A DNA stretch of 41,981 bases from Blastomyces gilchristii SLH14081 (Eukaryota > Ascomycota > Eurotiomycetes > Onygenales > Ajellomycetaceae): NCBI RefSeq assembly GCF_000003855.2, contig NW_003101658.1, positions 646,509 through 688,489 on the forward strand. The letters run 5' to 3'. A model generated the notes under the pieces. The model was not told the DNA's origin. It was given only the letters and a program-made list of their open reading frames with translations, and ran no database searches. Position numbers and translations under genes: made by a program. The first letter of the stretch is position 1, and the number at the start of each line of letters is the position of its first letter. This document shows, piece after piece, positions 1 through 11,355 of the stretch.

Positions 1-1243
1 ATCGACGGTTTCGATGGCTACTTCGACGAGGAGTGAGGATGGGGTGGTGGATGTGCGGAATATGAGCCTGTCGACGTTCCAGACGAAGTATACCAGTGAA
101 GACAACGAGTCGTTCTATAAGTTGCTCGATCGGCAGAATGTGAAGAAGCGGCAGAAGTATGCGTGGATGTGGAATGGGAATAAGATTTTGGCGCCGAGGC
201 AGATTGCGTTTCGGAAGCGGGAGGCGGAGAGGATGGGGAGGCTTGCTCTTCCTTCCTCCTCCTCCTCGTCCTCCTCCTCCTCTTCTTCCAGTTCTTCTAT
301 AGCGCTGTCGATTTCGGCTTCGGCGTCGGTTGCGGTTTCGGAAGGTGAAGGTCCGACGACTACTACTACGAATAATAATAATAACAATAATAATGATAAC
401 AAACAACTCCAACCCATCACAACCGATCAAGATGCCCGCCCCGCCCAACCGGACGCATGGGCCTACAAGCCCGAAAACTCCCTCATGTTCGTCCCATCCT
501 CCATCGAAGACACGCACGAAACCGTCGCGCAGAAGGCGGAAGCCACATCCCGCGCCGCTCCCAAACGCGTCATATACAGCAACACCCGCGTCCAACCCAT
601 CCCACCACCACACCCGGACCCCAACACCAGGAAGGACGACAGCAGCATACCCCCCTCCCCCTCCCTCTCCGCCATCCGCGACGCCATCGCCGGCCGCCCG
701 CGCCCCGCCGGCTCCGAACCAGGATACACAGGCGGCGAAACGCCCCGCGTCAACGGCTACGCCTTCGTCGACGAAGACGAGCCAGCACCCGCACAGCCCG
801 GCGAAGACGGCCACGACGAAGCCTACCACCTCTCCCTCCTCAAAATGAACATCGACACCTCCCCCTCCGCAACCCCGAACCCCTTCACCATCCGCGAGAA
901 CCGTCGCCGCGAACGCCTGCACCACCGCATGGTCGAGCGCGTCGCGACGAACAAGCGCGCGGAGCGCGCGGGGAGGGATGGCCGCACGCCTGTGCCGAAG
1001 TTTCCGAGCAGTCCTATGATTGCGTTTGGGAGGACGCCTGGGGGTGGTGGCATTGGTGCTGGTGCTGGTGCTGGTGGGAGAACGCCTGGTGGGGGGAAGG
1101 GGTTGAGTAAAGCGTCGCTGACGCCGGCGGCGCAGAGGCTGTGGGCGTCTGTGGGGAGTACGCCGGGGCGGCGGCGGGGGGTGGGGGTTGAGGAAGCGTC
1201 GAGGGAGATGTGGACGCCTAGGGTGACGCCGAGGAAGAAGTAG
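1..1243 (+). CDS. ESS2: ES2/DGCR14-family (Bis1-like) nuclear splicing-associated protein, 5' truncated by window edge
   Basis: The frame is open from base 2 and has an ATG at 14, but the family normally carries a conserved N-terminal part before this point, so the true start is probably outside the window. The signature segment FQTKYTSEDNESFYKLLD is followed by a KYAWMWNGNK block, both typical of ES2 (human ESS2, fission yeast Bis1), a nuclear protein associated with the spliceosomal C complex. A poly-Ser run and a poly-Asn run (about residues 81-95 and 120-128 counted from the ATG at 14) form a low-complexity insertion. The conserved C-terminal half contains TPNPFTIRENRRRERLHHRM and Gly-rich TPGGG repeats, and ends TPRVTPRKK. 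TAG closes the frame at 1241-1243. No intron is needed in the visible part. Family assignment is by motif recognition; function is known from homologues only. Confidence 0.9.
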   Translation, partial: STVSMATSTRSEDGVVDVRNMSLSTFQTKYTSEDNESFYKLLDRQNVKKRQKYAWMWNGNKILAPRQIAFRKREAERMGRLALPSSSSSSSSSSSSSSSIALSISASASVAVSEGEGPTTTTTNNNNNNNNDNKQLQPITTDQDARPAQPDAWAYKPENSLMFVPSSIEDTHETVAQKAEATSRAAPKRVIYSNTRVQPIPPPHPDPNTRKDDSSIPPSPSLSAIRDAIAGRPRPAGSEPGYTGGETPRVNGYAFVDEDEPAPAQPGEDGHDEAYHLSLLKMNIDTSPSATPNPFTIRENRRRERLHHRMVERVATNKRAERAGRDGRTPVPKFPSSPMIAFGRTPGGGGIGAGAGAGGRTPGGGKGLSKASLTPAAQRLWASVGSTPGRRRGVGVEEASREMWTPRVTPRKK

Positions 1244-2045
1244 GGTAGATTTTTTTTTGGGGGGGGGGGGTGGAGGTGGAGTGGAGGCGTTGGAAGTAGG
1301 TCTGGGTTCGAATAGGTTGGGGGATATGAGGTTGTTGTTAATCAACATCATTCTACATTTCTGTGCTTTTGGTATCCCGATGTTTTGCTCTATATACATC
1401 TCTACAGCGTATTCATATTAGAAATTATTCGCAGGTGGAACTTTATATGTTTGAACTGTTCCTGCTTGGGGTAGTAGGCTGGAGTTTAATAAGGACCATG
1501 AAATATTGATTATAACGAACGTTGTTGAGTAAAAATATGTGGTAGCTAGCTAGCTACTTTCGGTGAAGTAAGTAATTGGTCTATTACAGAAGTGTATTGT
1601 TGGTGTAACCAAGGTGCTACTATCCTGTTCATGAGAGGGAAAACAGAGAACCGAGATATGGAAAAGAGCGAACCCCCGGAGCCTTCTGCAACCATAGAAT
1701 GATTTTAAATGGATGTAGATGATAGAAGGGGATCAAGGTAAACAGCATTGCCGGGGTATGAATATTTCGCAATACCACACCGGTTTTCAAACAAAAGTGC
1801 CGAAAAAATGGTGGGACGATGAGCTTTGTGGAAAGCCCGGCGATCTTAGACAAGCCATTAATTATACTATCAGGCAACCCATTGCCCCGTTCCCTCAATG
1901 ACTTACATACCCCCCCTCTTATCTGTGATCGATAATACACACCTCCATGCCTACCAGTTTCGGCCAAAAGAGATAAGAAATAGAATCGCTAAAGCTAACG
2001 CGAGAGAGAAAGAAAGAGTGAGCAAGAAAACGCAAAATGTAGAAT
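1244..2045. other. Convergent intergenic region, ESS2 to MID1 tails
   Basis: About 800 bp lie between two stop codons facing each other. I see a T9-G13 homopolymer junction just after the ESS2 stop (about 1250-1270), an AGCTAGCTAGCTA run near 1548 and AT-rich sequence suited to 3' ends. The short open frames here look accidental. No RNA gene was recognised. Confidence 0.6.
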
Positions 2046-4060
2046 CTATAACATCCAAAACGCCATCCAAAAGCCCGCAACTCCACCGAGTACAAGCATG
2101 AACCCACCCCCAGCAACCCCACCGGCCCCGTTCAAGAAATACACCGCCCCAAAATAACTACACGTAACATCGCCATTGGGACTTTTCATCCCGTAAGAGT
2201 CATTCAACCACCGGCCCGTCGGACACGAAAACCTTAGCGCGGCAGGACAGCTTTGCACGAGCTCATAGCAGAGGTCCTGGCAGGGCAAGACCTCTTTATA
2301 CGGACCCGGTTTAATCTCCTTGTCGATGAGCGCGTTGCGCGACGAGTTTGAGAGCACCATTTGGCGCAGCGGGCTGTCGAGGGCGATGGCGGTGTTGTTG
2401 GGGAAGGCCTGGGCGGTGTTGCGCGGGCGGAGGAAGGGGAGGGTGCTGGAGTAGTCGGCGCAGCGGGGGATTGTGACGGCGCAGAGCCACTGTTTGTAAG
2501 CGGCGGCGCAGTCAGTGCAGTTGCGGGCGAGGGAGTAGAGGGATGTGTCGGAGGTGTTGCAGGGGATTTGGGCGAGGGAGCGGGAGAAGTTTTTGTAGAG
2601 GTTGCGGGCGTGGGTGTCATAGATCTTGGCGAGGTCCGTGCGGCTTATGGATGGGTTGGAGGGGACGGCGTATGCTACTTCTGAGCAGAATTCGAGGTCG
2701 TGTAGGATGGCGCAGTTGTTTTCTGTTTGGTGGATATATGGGCGTTAGTATATCGTGACCATATATGTCAGGGAGCAATACTCCACACGGATCCATCCCA
2801 TCTTTATAGGGGTTAAAAATCATGCGTACCTGCCTTGGTGGTAAAGTTCGTGGGTTTCCAAACCTTGCCGCCGCCGCCAACTACTCCACTGCCAGAATCA
2901 GTGGAGTTGCCCTCTATTGCTAGAAACCCGTAATAGGATGAACTACTATTTAGGCCTCGGATATAGAACTGTTCTTTTGGTTTGTGCTTGGGGCCCCTGT
3001 TGGTCATGCTGACCTGTACATTATCCCCGTCCTTGCGAATTTGCGCATTGGCTTTAAGCCCGCAGTACGATTTTTGTACACCCAAAATCGACTTATCCTT
3101 CATATCGTGGGCAAACATTGTAAACGGTGGCGGATCAAGGTTCATCCATTTTTTGTAAATTTCATCGTCAGGGTTGGCGTTAGTTGTTTCCCTTGTCTGA
3201 AGCAAAGCTGACTCGCTATCGCCATCGACGAAGAATAGATAAGGGATATTAGATTCCGCTTCATGAAACCATTGATCAATCGACGCTGCGATCTCGAATT
3301 TGTATGAGCCGAAATATTTATTGTCTCTTGGCGCGGATACCGCCATGTGGATATCCCCTTCAGCTTCAACGACGGTGCCCGCATAGCCACCATCAAAGTT
3401 TATGACCCGCAAATCCGGGTCTTCTTCTCCAGGAGCTGGCTGTTCAATATTCCCAGATGTGGAAATTTTGAGCTGTAATTGTGGCGGTCCCACATCCTGC
3501 GATTCTCTCGTCGCATTGAACGTAGGTTGCAAGCAAGTGGTCGCAGATATATACACTTTTGTGGCTCGTTTAGCCAGCGTATCATTCGGCCGCTTCAACT
3601 CCGTCTCGTCCACTATTAAAACATTATCTAGAAATCCATTCTCATTATCCCCAGGGAGTCCCGCGGAAGGGTTAGACTTTGGGCCAGCCAAAGTTTCCTT
3701 AGATATCCAAAAATAAAGTGTCGCGCCCATATCCAACTCTCCTTCCTCAGGAACATTATTCGTTAAAGCCATGGCAGTTCCTGGAGCTCTTCGCAAGATA
3801 TAAGCCACTGTATCCGCGGCATCAGCATCCAGGTCCAGACTCGGGATGGTTTGGAGCGCTAAGTCATCAAGGCCGGGAGGAAAGCCGATATCCCGCAATA
3901 TTGGATGGTTATGATCTTTGCTTATTATCGAGTCAACGTCAATAGCATATGCGAGACTTGGGTTCGAGAGGGCGAAGTAGAGGACGATGATGATGAAAAG
4001 AGTCGCTGCTAGAGATGCCGCGAAGCGGGCTTGCAAGGGGGAGAGTTTCAGGCAAGACAT
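2046..4060 (-). CDS. MID1: Mid1-type stretch-activated Ca2+ channel regulatory subunit, 2 exons
   Basis: Exon 1 is complement 2830-4060 and exon 2 is complement 2046-2722. The 107-bp intron starts GTACGC and ends CAG. The join gives 1908 nt (635 aa), and the junction codon reads through TTKAENNCAILHDLEFC. Residues about 14-37 are a hydrophobic N-terminal segment (signal or anchor). The middle is a long extracellular region with N-glycosylation sites (NFT, NSS, NDT). The C-terminal part is Cys-rich (NCTDC, CADY, LPCQDLCYELVQSC, SCPTG) as in Mid1, and the last 30 residues are hydrophobic and Gly/Ala-rich, resembling a GPI or membrane tail. In yeasts Mid1 works with the pore protein Cch1 at the plasma membrane in high-affinity Ca2+ uptake during mating and ER or cell-wall stress. 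No CCH1 is visible here. It is divergent from KIN17 with a 533-bp shared upstream region. Confidence 0.92.
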
Positions 4061-4593
4061 CCTGAAAAGAAACTTTCTGCTCAGAGAGTGCTATTGAGCT
4101 GGGTTCCAAAGGGCCCGTATGAGAAACATGGGCCTCTGTTGGCCCATTCACGCTGCGTCGTCCGCCTTGTGCGTACTGGGTATTATGCACTTCAAACCTG
4201 CAAGGAGAGTTGTATAACATGCGGTTTAGGAGCTAAAAGCTTGCGGTTTGGGGAAGGTCCCATTGATTCGTCCGACAACGCAATACAACGCAGAAACCGA
4301 CGCAAAATGAATATGTATAGCTTTCAACAGGCAGTCCTGTTTTTAGCAAGTGGAGCATCAAACATCATCCCCTTCAATAATCAAGGGAAGTTGGATAGTC
4401 AGCTTGTCGGATAAACATATATCCGTTGTCACTGATGACTAAACGCTCGCCACCCCAGCTGGTTGTTATCTCGAGATATTCACATGTATTTATTTTGATA
4501 TACCGAAACATTCCTTCTTATCTACTCATATAAAGAGAGCCAAGGATAGAGAATAATAAAGAGGTAGAAGAAGCAGAAATTAACTAGCCCACC
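4061..4593. promoter_or_regulatory. Divergent intergenic region between MID1 and KIN17
   Basis: These 533 bp separate two divergent start codons and must hold both promoters. The part next to KIN17 is A-rich (AAGAGGTAGAAGAAGCAG just before the ATG context ACCATGC). No specific regulator site can be named from sequence alone, and the open frames across this stretch have no recognisable product. Confidence 0.5.
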
Positions 4594-5694
4594 ATGCCTC
4601 GCGCCGAAGTAGGCAGCACGAAATACCTCAGTAACAAGCTGAAATCCAAAGGCCTCCAGCGCCTACGATGGTACTGCCAGGTCTGCGAGCGACAAATGCG
4701 CGACGAGAACGGCTTCAAATGCCACACGCAGTCAGAATCACATGTGCGCCAGATGCTGCTGGTCGGCGAAGACCCGCGCAAATACATCCAGCAATATTCC
4801 AACGACTTCCTCTCCGATTTCCTCAAGCAGCTCCGCACCAGCCATGGAGAGAAGTCCATCAACATCAACCACTTCTACCAAGAATACATCGCCAACAAAG
4901 AACACATACACATGAATGCCACGCGCTGGCCGAGTCTGACGGAGTTTGCGAAATATCTGGGGCGGGAGGGGATTTGTCGGGTTGAGGAGGGGGAGAAGGG
5001 GATATTTATTTCGTGGATTGATAATAGCCCTGAGGCGCTTAGGAGGCAGGATGCGTTGAGGAAGAGGGAGATGCAGGATCGCGGCGACGAGGAGAGGGAG
5101 CGGAAGATGATTGAGGAGCAGGTGCGGAGGGCGCAGAGGGATCGAGAACTCGCGGGGAGGGGATCGGCTGAGAAAGATGATGCCGAAGCGGCCGCCCCAA
5201 AGGAGTTGCAGCGGACTGAAGGGGAGAAGATTAAATTGAACTTTGCACCTTCGAAGGGAACTGCTACTCCTATATCCGCGTCTGCGTCTGCGTCTGCATC
5301 TCCAGCTCCGCCAAATACGACATCACAGGATAGAAATAGCCAACAACCCACGACGAAAAGCTTATCTCCATTAGATTCAACAGCTACAACACCCGCACAA
5401 CCGACCCTACCAGCAACAACAGCAACAGCAACAACCACTCAATCCGACAAACCATCAACATCACTAAAACTCAGCGCAGCCACCTCAAAACCCAAAAACG
5501 TCTTCGCCGCCGCGTCTAAGAAGAATGCCCTCACAGGCGCTGCAAAGAAGAAAAAGGTAGAAGCTCCACCTAGACCGCTCACCGCCACAGAGCGCATCAT
5601 GAAGGAAGATATGGAGCGTAAGCGCGCTAGGGAAGAGAGGTCGAAGGAGTTTGGTAATGGTGGGTTCAATTTTAAGAAGCAGAAGATTGCATGA
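4594..5694 (+). CDS. KIN17: Kin17-family DNA/RNA-binding zinc-finger protein
   Basis: An uninterrupted 366-aa frame starts at an ATG in the context CCACCATGC. The N-terminus MPRAEVGSTKYLSNKLKSKG leads directly into a C2H2 finger with C28, C31, H44 and H50. The Kin17 winged-helix domain follows at about residues 51-160 (HFYQEYIANKEHIHMNATRW, LTEFAKYLGREG). After it come a charged helical region rich in Arg/Glu (about 160-210), a Ser/Ala/Thr/Pro-rich low-complexity linker (230-300) and a basic C-terminus ending FNFKKQKIA. Vertebrate Kin17 (about 390 aa) carries an extra C-terminal KOW region that is absent here, as is usual in fungi. Homologues are nuclear, bind curved DNA and RNA, and are linked to replication, repair and spliceosomes. 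The SASASASASP stretch is encoded by a TCTGCG-type hexamer repeat near 5278-5300. Confidence 0.93.
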   Translation: MPRAEVGSTKYLSNKLKSKGLQRLRWYCQVCERQMRDENGFKCHTQSESHVRQMLLVGEDPRKYIQQYSNDFLSDFLKQLRTSHGEKSININHFYQEYIANKEHIHMNATRWPSLTEFAKYLGREGICRVEEGEKGIFISWIDNSPEALRRQDALRKREMQDRGDEERERKMIEEQVRRAQRDRELAGRGSAEKDDAEAAAPKELQRTEGEKIKLNFAPSKGTATPISASASASASPAPPNTTSQDRNSQQPTTKSLSPLDSTATTPAQPTLPATTATATTTQSDKPSTSLKLSAATSKPKNVFAAASKKNALTGAAKKKKVEAPPRPLTATERIMKEDMERKRAREERSKEFGNGGFNFKKQKIA

Positions 5695-6190
5695 CTCTTC
5701 TGCTTTTTCTAGAATCTTTTTCATTAACAAGTCCTGGATTGAAAAGGGTTTCTCTGGCTCTTTTTCTTCTGTTTTTGCTTCTTGCAGATGAAGCACTGAG
5801 TTCGGCGCGGGAGCTGGCATTTTTGGCGTTTTGGGGGGATTTTTTTTGCCATTATCACCGGCATCTAAATAAGGATATAGACAGGGGGAAATTCTTTTTA
5901 ATTCATCTTAGGATGTAAGGACTCTTACATTAATATAGATATGAATGCAAAATGTATTGCTACAGGCATTATGTATGATATATACAACGAGAAAAGAGCA
6001 GCAAGAATCAATACTATGTACAATATTTATTTTTTGTTAATGAACTCTAGAACATAAATAGACAGCAAAAGGATAGCTCAAGGTAAGCAACAAAGAAAAT
6101 GAAAAATAAAAACCAGAAAAACTTGTGCTTTCATCTAAATTCCACCCACAACTACGAATACAACAGACAATAAAAAAGTATAAGAATAAG

Positions 6191-6225
<35 letters not shown>

Positions 6226-6248
6226 AAAAAAACCGAGAATAGACTAGC
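5695..6248. other. Convergent intergenic region with long poly-A tract
   Basis: This stretch holds the 3' flanks of KIN17 and of the CorA gene. An A-homopolymer of about 33 bp lies near 6190-6223, interrupted only at its edges. No gene is visible. In the orientation of the CorA gene the tract is poly-T, just past its stop. Confidence 0.6.
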
Positions 6249-8317
6249 TTATAGAAGCTTATAGCGACGCGCAATCACCAAGCTGAAGACAACAATCGCC
6301 CCAATGACTCCCAAAATTCCAAAGAACCACTCCAACCCTTCACTCGTCTGTCCAGGAACAGTAACGTTCATCCCAAACAACCCACAAATCAAATTGAGCG
6401 GCACCAGGATCGTCGCCAGGAACGTAATCTTGCTCAGCACCTTATTCACCCGGTTTCCTAGCATGAGATTCGTCACGCTCAGCTGCGCGAGGTAATTGGT
6501 GTGCGAGCGGCTGAGCATTTTCTCAAAGTGGCCCAGGTTGGACATCATGGTTACCACGTGGTCTTGGATATCGCCGAGATAGAGGCCGATGTCTCCCCGG
6601 GGTGTCACGGAGTACTGTTCGTTGCAGCGCTTGGAGAAGCCCTTGATGACGTCGGCCTTGCCGCCGAGGAGGCGCATGAGACTCATGACTTTCTTGCGCA
6701 GGCCGCCGATTTGGGGGAGGAAGGCGTTGAAGTCCTCGACGCGGGCGATGAAGACTTGGTCTTCTATTGCTTCTGATTCAATCTCGACGTCGCGGATGAC
6801 GGGGCCGAAGCTGTCCACGATGTCGTCACTGTTATGGTGGGAGGTTTTGTTAGTTTTGTGGGTTTTTTCTTTTCGATAAAGAAATTGTAAGGTTGCTGAT
6901 GAAGAATATTCTGAACTTACATCATTGCGTAGCAAACCCAGTCACTGCTGAGAGACACGTAGTCGCGCAACTTCGAAATTCTCTTCCGGACATTGGCCGC
7001 ATGCGGATTCTCCGTGTATGTGAAGGAGATGATTCCCTCGCGGAAAACGACCATGTAAACGTTGATTGGCTCCAGGAAGTCTTCACTGAGTTTATCGAGC
7101 TGGTAGAAGCTTCGGAAACAAACGAAGTAATACTGCTTGAACAATTCTACTTTCTCGCGAGCTTCCTGCATCATGATATCCTCTGCAGTCAAAGGGTGGA
7201 TGGAGAAGGCTCGCGAAATAGCTCCTACTTCGTCATTGGTCGGGTCGAGGACATCGAGCCACCATACACCCCCTTCAGGGCCTAGATGGAACAGGTCACG
7301 GAAAGTCTCCCCTTCAAGCACCAGGCCGCCCAGTTCACAGGCGTGGACGGTGTTCTGGTACTCGGACGAAAAGAAGCTGAAACGATTGCGCTCGTTCTCA
7401 TTATGGAGATTCTTAACTTCCTTTTCATCCGCAGCGTGGCTAATATGCTTTGTGAGACCAGCGGCAGTGTCTGTGGATACAGAAGAATCGTTTTCAGGGG
7501 TCGAAGGTCGCATGACAATCTTGGGGATATCCCTCGCCTCCGACCCGGGCCTCAGATCGTGGAAGACGCGAGGCTTCCTCTGCGAAGTGACGCTAACTTT
7601 GCGGGCCAGGACAGGGCCAGCCTTTTTGCTCAGAGCAACAAATTCCTCCAACTCCTCGAAGTCGATGATTGATGTCTTTCCGGGCTCATCGTACGCGGGG
7701 AAGCACACATCCGCCTCTTCGCTGAGTCCTGCTCTGGGGTCCACGGCGTCCACACCAATGGCGCTCGCATTGCTGAAGGTACCGCGGCGCTTATTGGTAC
7801 CGGAGGACATGGTCCTCTGGAGAGCGATGTCCAAGTCCAACGGCGCATGGCTCTCCATCGTGTTGGCGCGTTCACGGCGACGCGGCTCGGCAAACGCCTC
7901 GACAGAATTTGGTGGGGAGGTCGACTGACTTGATGCTGACGAGGCTCGAGAACGAGTCGGGCGGTCATGCACAGTGAAGCTACGACTGTGGAGACTCGGT
8001 CGCATCGCTGTGAGCGGGCTTGCAGGGGAACGCATGTCACCCGGGCCACCAAGCTCATCATCGATAATAGCGTTCTCAAAATCTCTCGATATCATCCCCA
8101 CTTCGGGATGCAAAGTATCATTCGCACGGCGGGAAGCTGGGCTTCCCGCTTCCTGTGCCTGGCGCGCCTGCAATAACTTTTCCTGCCAGCTCAGCACATT
8201 TTCGCCCACCGTATCCGCCCTAGGGAGAGACTCGGGCTGGAAACGATGATCATCAAGCTCTGGGGCAGGAGTGCTGAACCGGGTCTGGCACTTCTCCGAT
8301 CTTGGTGATTCACTCAT
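6249..8317 (-). CDS. CorA-family Mg2+ transporter (Alr1/Mnr2-like), 2 exons
   Basis: Exon 1 is complement 6921-8317 and exon 2 is complement 6249-6828. The 92-bp intron runs from GTAAGT to CAG. The join gives 1977 nt (658 aa) and restores the family block WVCYAMIDDIVDSFGPVI. Residues 1 to about 300 are a Ser/Pro/Arg-rich cytosolic extension as in fungal Alr/Mnr2 proteins. A CorA soluble domain follows (GGVWWLDVLDPTNDEV, HPLTAEDIMMQEAREKVELF, YYFVCFRSFYQL). Two membrane helices close the protein, and the diagnostic GMN filter motif sits at about residues 618-620 between them (GLFGMNVTVPGQ). Members conduct Mg2+ at the plasma membrane (Alr1) or vacuole (Mnr2). The sequence alone does not decide between them, so no symbol is given. 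ATG 8315-8317 is the first in frame, preceded by a CT-rich leader. Confidence 0.92.
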
Positions 8318-11300
8318 GGCGAATGAGTGGATCGACCCTTTTGATTATTGAACGAGCCAGATTTGTTGATTATCCTCCTTTTTTTTGTTTTTTTTGTAAA
8401 ATCCTCTTCCCTTCCCGGAAAAGACGCTCGCGCGATGTGCGGAATTCGTTATAGAGGTGAGACGCCCGGAAGCGACCCACTGCGCGTTGACTAGGCCACA
8501 ACTGAAAGGATGCCGCGGGTGTGGACACACGAAGGTATGGGTGTCCCAATTTTCCTCCAGCCCAGCCCACGGGCGATAGGGCTTGCTTGCTCCGTGTTAG
8601 GCTTCTACAGCCCTTGATAGATATATATATGTATATAGGGATATATATATATATATATATTTAGAATGAAAGGTTCTTGCTATGGTGAAAGGCTAGTTAT
8701 GGAGGCCGAATGTCGCCCCCAGAGAAGACCCGGAACTTTGGGCCCAGCAGTGGGTGGATGAAGGAGAACTTGGAGTAGTTGAGCCCCGCCAACTTGACTG
8801 TAGGTGAAGAAGAGGAGTTCAGTGACTCCAGGGTCGCTGGATTGAAGGATGCGGGAGAGGAAGAGACGGGCTTTGCTGTTTGGCTGGCCGTCTCACAGAT
8901 GATCGAGATGAGTGCGCAGATGCGATACCCAGCTGTGATTCAAGCAATGGGGGAGGTATAATACACACACAAAGATTAGAAGGGCAGAAAACAGATAGGT
9001 TCAGATATCAGGCAGTATAGGGCCACAGAATGGGCTGATTGAAAGGGTGTATAAGTGGTGGAACCAAGAGAAACAGCACAAGGACGAAGATATCAGATGG
9101 GATGAGGTTGAATGGCGACGACTGGCGGGCGGCGAATGTCTGCGGCTGGGTTAGTTGTTGGTGGGCTAAACAAACTTTTTTTAGCGGCTTGGCGGCTGCC
9201 ATCGGCTCCAAGCCCAAGTGGGTTAGTCAGCCAGGCCTAGAATTAAGTTAGGGCTCGCGTTAGGGCTCGGGCAAGTCTGGGCCCTGTCACGGGACTGTCA
9301 ACTTCAACATCAACAACAGCGCCAACATAGCATCATCATCATCATCATCATACATCATCACATATCACGGCTCGTCCGGGATTGCGTGCAGAAGGCAGGC
9401 AGTGTCTCAGTTCTACGGCGATCTCTCTCCGCCCACCTCCACAGAACCTCTGGGTCAGTCGCCTTCGTGCTCAGATAGCTCGGACTTATTTACCCCGCCA
9501 AACATCGGCCCAAAAACTAATGACATGAAGCATGCATGCATGCATGCCCTTGGTTCGCTCCATTCGTCCCTTCTTTATTCTCTTCTTCAGCTACGGAGCA
9601 CTCGGTGCAGAATTGCAGCAGATAAAGTTAGCCCCTCCGGCCAGCCACCTGCAAGTTCAATGTAGGAATGAGCCAATCAGAGCCAAGCCAATGCACATCC
9701 ATTCTACGCCTTTGAATTAGCTACCTTTGGGAGGTATGGTATGGGAGGAGAACATCATTAAGAAGTTAAATTGTTCGTTTAATTTGTGTTCCGTCGATCT
9801 TCTTTTGTGGGAAACAGACATTCAATAGAATATTGGAATTTCCGACAAATATCTGTAATTTACTACTACTGCCTTACCGTCTATATCATAAATCTAGGTG
9901 GTTATTATAATCATGCATTTATATAAGTTGCAGGATCTTTTTTGAAAATGAAATTGGTTTAAGAGTCTCACGGATGAGTTGCGGAACGGCTTCAGCCATC
10001 GCACAAAATGCAAAAATCTCATCATATCTGCTCAATATGAACCCCCTCCTTCAATCCTCCTCTTTCCGATTATTCCGCTTGATCTTATCCGGCCCGCCTG
10101 TCCGCCCGCAGAACTCCCGGCTCCTTTGAGAAAGGGGCCTATTTGACTAGATTTATGCCTCGTTAGTCGTGAAACGCTGTTTGCGGTCTTTCTTCTCTGT
10201 CCATAATTGCGGTAGCACACGTAAACGGGTGGGCGTTGGGTCAGGATCAGGAGCAGGGGTTGGTAACCACGACCATGACACTGGAGATGAAATAGTGGTT
10301 AGTGGTAGAACTCCGCGAGGCCTGATTTAGCGAGGTAGGATTGGAGGTGGGGGGGTACCGTAGCGCATCAAGCACCTGCTTTAGTGACTGGTTTCCCGTC
10401 CCCGGTATCTGATGCTGGATGGAATGCGGCGTGTTGTCCAGTTCCCCGGCCTTTTTTTTCACTAGTGGATTTAGATAGGTTTGCCTCGTACGCTTCGTTG
10501 TTACCGGAGGGGGAAGGGGGATAGAATCTCTCTATCCTTCCTTCATTGATACATCTATATATACACGCTAGCAGGCTCTCTGAGCCATGTTTTGCATCCT
10601 CCCCTTGAACTTTCATTTCTGCCTATCCACTCTGGATCTCCTTCGCCATCTGCCAGCTGGAGATGCTGTCTTTGAATCATTGTGTCCGCCTCATGCCATG
10701 CCGGCCCGATAGAGGGACCAAGATCCGGTTGTATGTCTACATATCCACACTTATATAGGCATGGATATAGATAGAGCATCTGTAGGAAGGAAGTGTCGGA
10801 ATTCCAGCATACAGGAAGGGTTAGTGGTGGATTTATTCTCTGGGTTGAAAGATTTGATCAACTACCCAGCCAACCTTGTGCGAGCGTAGCATCTCTTTTT
10901 AGTCCGGTTGCAATCTTTCGAGCTATGGCACAATGACACCCAGCGCCTATATTTGGTCAGTATACAGTGGTGGAGATCTGCCATTTGTTGTTGGAGAAAG
11001 AAAACACATTGCACCGTGGAAGACGGTGATCGGTGTCACAGAGATTGTTCGGCCATAATGACACACGCTTCCCTTCGAACGAGGGGGTATCAGTTTCTCT
11101 ATGGAGTAGAATAAAGTATAAATAAATAATCTTATCAAGTTTTCATAATAATTACTTATCTAGTTGTCGTAATATTCTATTCCCAAACACATCCTTTAAT
11201 CATAATCATAATCATCGCCTTGCCATTGTCTTCTTGTTCCATAAGGTTTTATTTTTCAAGTCATTGCAAAACGGACATATACATTGTTTGCTGTCAAGAA

Positions 11301-11340
11301 ATCATGGCTGACCGCAGGGCCTGTCCGCGAGGCTCTGAAG
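8318..11340. other. 3-kb intergenic stretch without recognised gene
   Basis: The stretch holds the CorA upstream region, a TA-rich microsatellite at about 8618-8660, a CAT trinucleotide run at about 9328-9352, an ATGC tandem near 9530-9546 and T-rich leader-like sequence. Open frames are at most 60-87 codons and none resembles a family I know. Two TTAGGGCTCG units lie side by side near 9244-9268. No tRNA fold was convincing. Confidence 0.55.
8618..8660. repeat. TA-rich microsatellite
   Basis: The sequence alternates TATATA with short interruptions (GTATATAGGGATATAT). It is a simple repeat in the CorA upstream region. Confidence 0.85.
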
Positions 11341-11355
11341 CATAATTAAACAGTA

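Noticed and set aside
1305..1325. GGGTTCGAATAGG resembles a tRNA B box
   Set aside because: No A box or cloverleaf at proper spacing; lies in a 3' flank.
9240..9270. Two TTAGGG units suggesting an interstitial telomere
   Set aside because: They belong to a two-copy TTAGGGCTCG repeat, not a TTAGGG array.
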